DNA from: Chionis minor
Taxonomy: Eukaryota > Chordata > Aves > Charadriiformes > Chionididae
Length of the DNA: 64,000 nt
Direction: 5' to 3'
NCBI GenBank assembly: GCA_013398295.1
Contig: VZSF01008733.1
Location: 186,001 to 250,000 of the forward strand
Of the stretch, positions 61,361-64,000 are shown piece after piece. Below the pieces are notes generated by a model. That model did no database searches. It saw only the letters and a list, made by a program, of their open reading frames with translations, and was not told the origin of the DNA. The number at the start of each line of letters is the position of its first letter. Within the stretch, counting starts at the first letter, position 1. The translations under genes were made by a program, and so were the position numbers.

Positions 61361-64000
61361 GATCTTTCTGTGAATGAGCTTTCATGTAGGTAGTTGGAGG
61401 TGAATTGATCATTTATGTTTCCCTGCTGCTATTAAGGATAAACTCCGTATCTCACAGAAAATTGTGTATATGCTTCCTCAACCACAGTTGCTGAGGCAGA
61501 CTGGGACTATTTCATGGCAGCTCTGGAAAATAAGCTTTTATTCTTTCCAAATTACTTCATAAGAAGAGGCATCATGTTTCTTGTGGCCCTGTAATCATGT
61601 CAGGGCTGAGGCAGAAAGCAGAAGTTATGTTTTTCTGATGCCCTTGCACCCAGAAAATATGTCCTTTTCCAGAGCATGCGGCTTCTTCATCACAAAGAGA
61701 GAGGGGTTCGAGGCAAGCTTTCTCCCTGGAAGACAGGGCAGACCTTTGGCTGTTTGTTACGGTTCTTCCTCTCTCCCAGCCAGTGTGGCCACATTTAAAT
61801 GCATTGCCTACCACTGTAAATCCCACCCGGGAACTGCTCTCGAGCATGGCCCTACCGTTTTCTTCTGTCAAAACATGTTTACATGCTAATTTACTGAGAT
61901 CACAGAAACCGCACCATCGCATCTGCACCCTGCCTAGCCAAATTATAACGCTGTGTTCTGGTGGGTTGAACATCTGATATGCTTTAAAATAAAGGGATGG
62001 CCAGCCAAGCGGTGGACAGTGCTGCAGTCTGGCTGGGAGAGGGGGTGGGTTTGCGTGGCCAGTACCTTGCCCAGTGTCCCAAGTTGGTAGATGCCAGACA
62101 CCCCCCCTTCCAGGGCGATGCGCCACTCCTCTGATCACTGTGCTGTAACTGTGCATTTGGCTGTGCTGAAGGTGAACAGAGATGCTTCTTCATCTCCTCA
62201 GAAAGGCTTTTGACTGGTCTTCTAGGTGCTGCTCCCCTGATGCCCTACAAGCTGCCTAGATAACCCTGCAGCGTGTCACTTCCTAGGCAGAGGTCTGAAA
62301 GAATCTTGCTAGGGTATTTTTGGGGCAGAGGACATCCGCAATTATCTTGTACCATCTCACCTACCAGAAACATCCATCTATCTTTCTCCTGCATCCCTGC
62401 CAGAGAAGCGTGGTCCTTTCCTCCATCTCATGTCCACTATATGGGCCAGAAGCTGTTTCATACATCGCGCAGTACTGACCGAGAGATTCTCCCTCTTGCA
62501 ACAGAGGTATAATGATGTTTCCACAGCATCTGCAGTGATTCCAGTTTGCTTGAAGTCTCAGGGGCTCCAGGGTGAGGCTAAAGCCATTTTTCATTTCAAC
62601 GTGATAGGCTCTACTGCCCAGGGGCTCCAAAATCCCGGATGTGAATTGAAAACATCACTCTATCCATTTCAGAGATGTTTCAGTAAGAAGTGTCTCATTC
62701 ATACCCTGGGCTGTGTCAAAATGATGGGCTGACCAAAATATTTTTCTGCAAATGGCTTAGCACCTGCGGTCTTCAGAGACACTCGGAGCAGGTTAACCCT
62801 CCTGGGGGGCTGTTTTTGAAAGAAAGTGATATATTGTGCTGTTAAAGAAGGCTATCTGAGACACACAGGATGAGACAACCTGTGTGGAAAGAGGGATAAG
62901 AAGGAGAGGTCAGGCGGTATCTAAGTTGGGGTTCTTGTCTCTACTCCCATGACTCCTCACACTGGATGTGCCCTCTGCCTGAGGGCATGAGCAGGGTCGG
63001 TACTGTAGAGATGGGAGAGAGGATTAGTTAACCATGTGAAGGCTAATTTCTTGGACTAGTCAGTGGAAGCCTCTTTGCTCCATCTGTCCTGGGCTGAAGA
63101 CTGTGGTTAATCACACTTCATTACAAGCTGAAGCAAAACAGCACCAAGGAGTTTGCAACCAGCTGGTCATCAAAGAGGAGAGGCCATAGAGGGAGGAAGT
63201 GTGTTTCATAAATGTGGGTAAGGAGTATACATTATGAGCACGCTGGGAATAAAAACAAGCATGTACCAGTGAATAGAGTGCCTCAGATTTCAGACTAGTT
63301 CCTGTGGGCCAACTTAAAGCTTATTCCAGTTTTTGAGAAGTCACCGGTTCAAGAAGTATCCTCAATATTTAGGAGTGAGGAATGTTGACAGACCCTCCAG
63401 AGCCATTGCTCCAGAAATATGATGGAAGTATTAAGTGCATTTAGTGTTCCTATTTATTGTTAGAGGCGTGATGTCTCAGCTTGTCTGTTGAGTTGCCTTT
63501 TTTTCATGCAACAGTCACAAATCCAAAAAAAACAAGGAAAAATGACCAGAGGTCTTCTTTTTATACTGGACAGGGGTTATTCAAGCCACTTGGTCTTGGT
63601 TGCACCTGGCTGCTACACTGTCCCTCGCTGCCATCTATGCAGAGGTCTTATTAGCACCATCCTGATGGATGGGCTCTCTGGGAAAGGAAGCGTGATACAG
63701 CTTTCACATACCCTCATTGGAATAGAGTGGAAAACTTTTGACATTTTTTATGTCTTTTTCTAATAAAATGAAAAACATTGACTTGGTTTTGGGCCAGCAT
63801 GACAAAACAAAACAAATTTTCATTTACATTTCACATATCTGGGGGAGGGGAGTGTTCAGCTGAAAACTGGTGTGTTTCAGCCATGGGGAAAGTTGCCCTC
63901 CTACTGTCTCTCCTTTTTTTTATTGGAACAAATAGACACCTAGTAAAAATGTGAGCCAGCTTCTTTTTTTGTTAATACTATAAAATAGGGAGCAAAGCCG
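61361..64000. other. SYN3: SYN3 intron, nothing recognised
   Basis: No exon, repeat family or RNA gene was recognised. Open frames on the - strand near 61572-62156 and others are not similar to known families by eye. Confidence 0.55.

Noticed and set aside
51175..64000. SYN3 exon 2 and the nested TIMP3 gene
   Set aside because: Neither the domain C continuation nor a TIMP signal-peptide/Cys pattern was seen; both are expected further downstream in this very long gene.

Overview
The window looks like nuclear DNA from a bird. Three CR1 non-LTR retrotransposon copies, one endogenous-retrovirus LTR of a type common in bird genomes, and a vertebrate neuronal gene exon all point that way. I cannot name the species. 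Almost all of the 64 kb is non-coding.

Only one protein-coding segment is convincing: the first coding exon of SYN3 (synapsin III) on the + strand, coding 50858-51174. It has a plausible splice acceptor and 5'UTR upstream (exon start about 50742) and a GTAAGT donor at 51175. It encodes synapsin domain A, the B linker and the first residues of domain C. Everything after 51175 reads as SYN3 intron; no second SYN3 exon was recognised before 64000. The roughly 50 kb upstream is the 5' flank and/or 5'UTR introns of SYN3. In other vertebrates LARGE1 lies in that direction, but no LARGE1 coding sequence was recognised here.

Layout: 1-9534 non-coding with simple repeats; 9535-10165 a C-rich tract followed by a + strand ERV LTR; 10166-16679 non-coding; 16680-19115 a long but dead CR1 on the - strand, with endonuclease remnant, reverse transcriptase and C-terminal region; 19116-48611 non-coding, with T-rich tracts, an RFX-type X-box, a small CpG-dense patch and several promoter-like or splice-donor-like signals; 48612-50741 a TATA-containing candidate first exon for SYN3 and then presumed intron; 50742-51174 the SYN3 exon; 51175-64000 intron with two short CR1 3' ends, a G-quadruplex candidate and a C-run tract.

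I found no rRNA, tRNA, CRISPR array or operon, and no evidence of an undescribed multi-gene system. Most open frames are chance frames in non-coding DNA. Several of the longer ones lack an ATG or overlap equally long frames on the other strand. The observations worth following are regulatory candidates around SYN3 and the contribution of transposable elements to this locus. All of these are inferences from motifs and need alignment or expression data.
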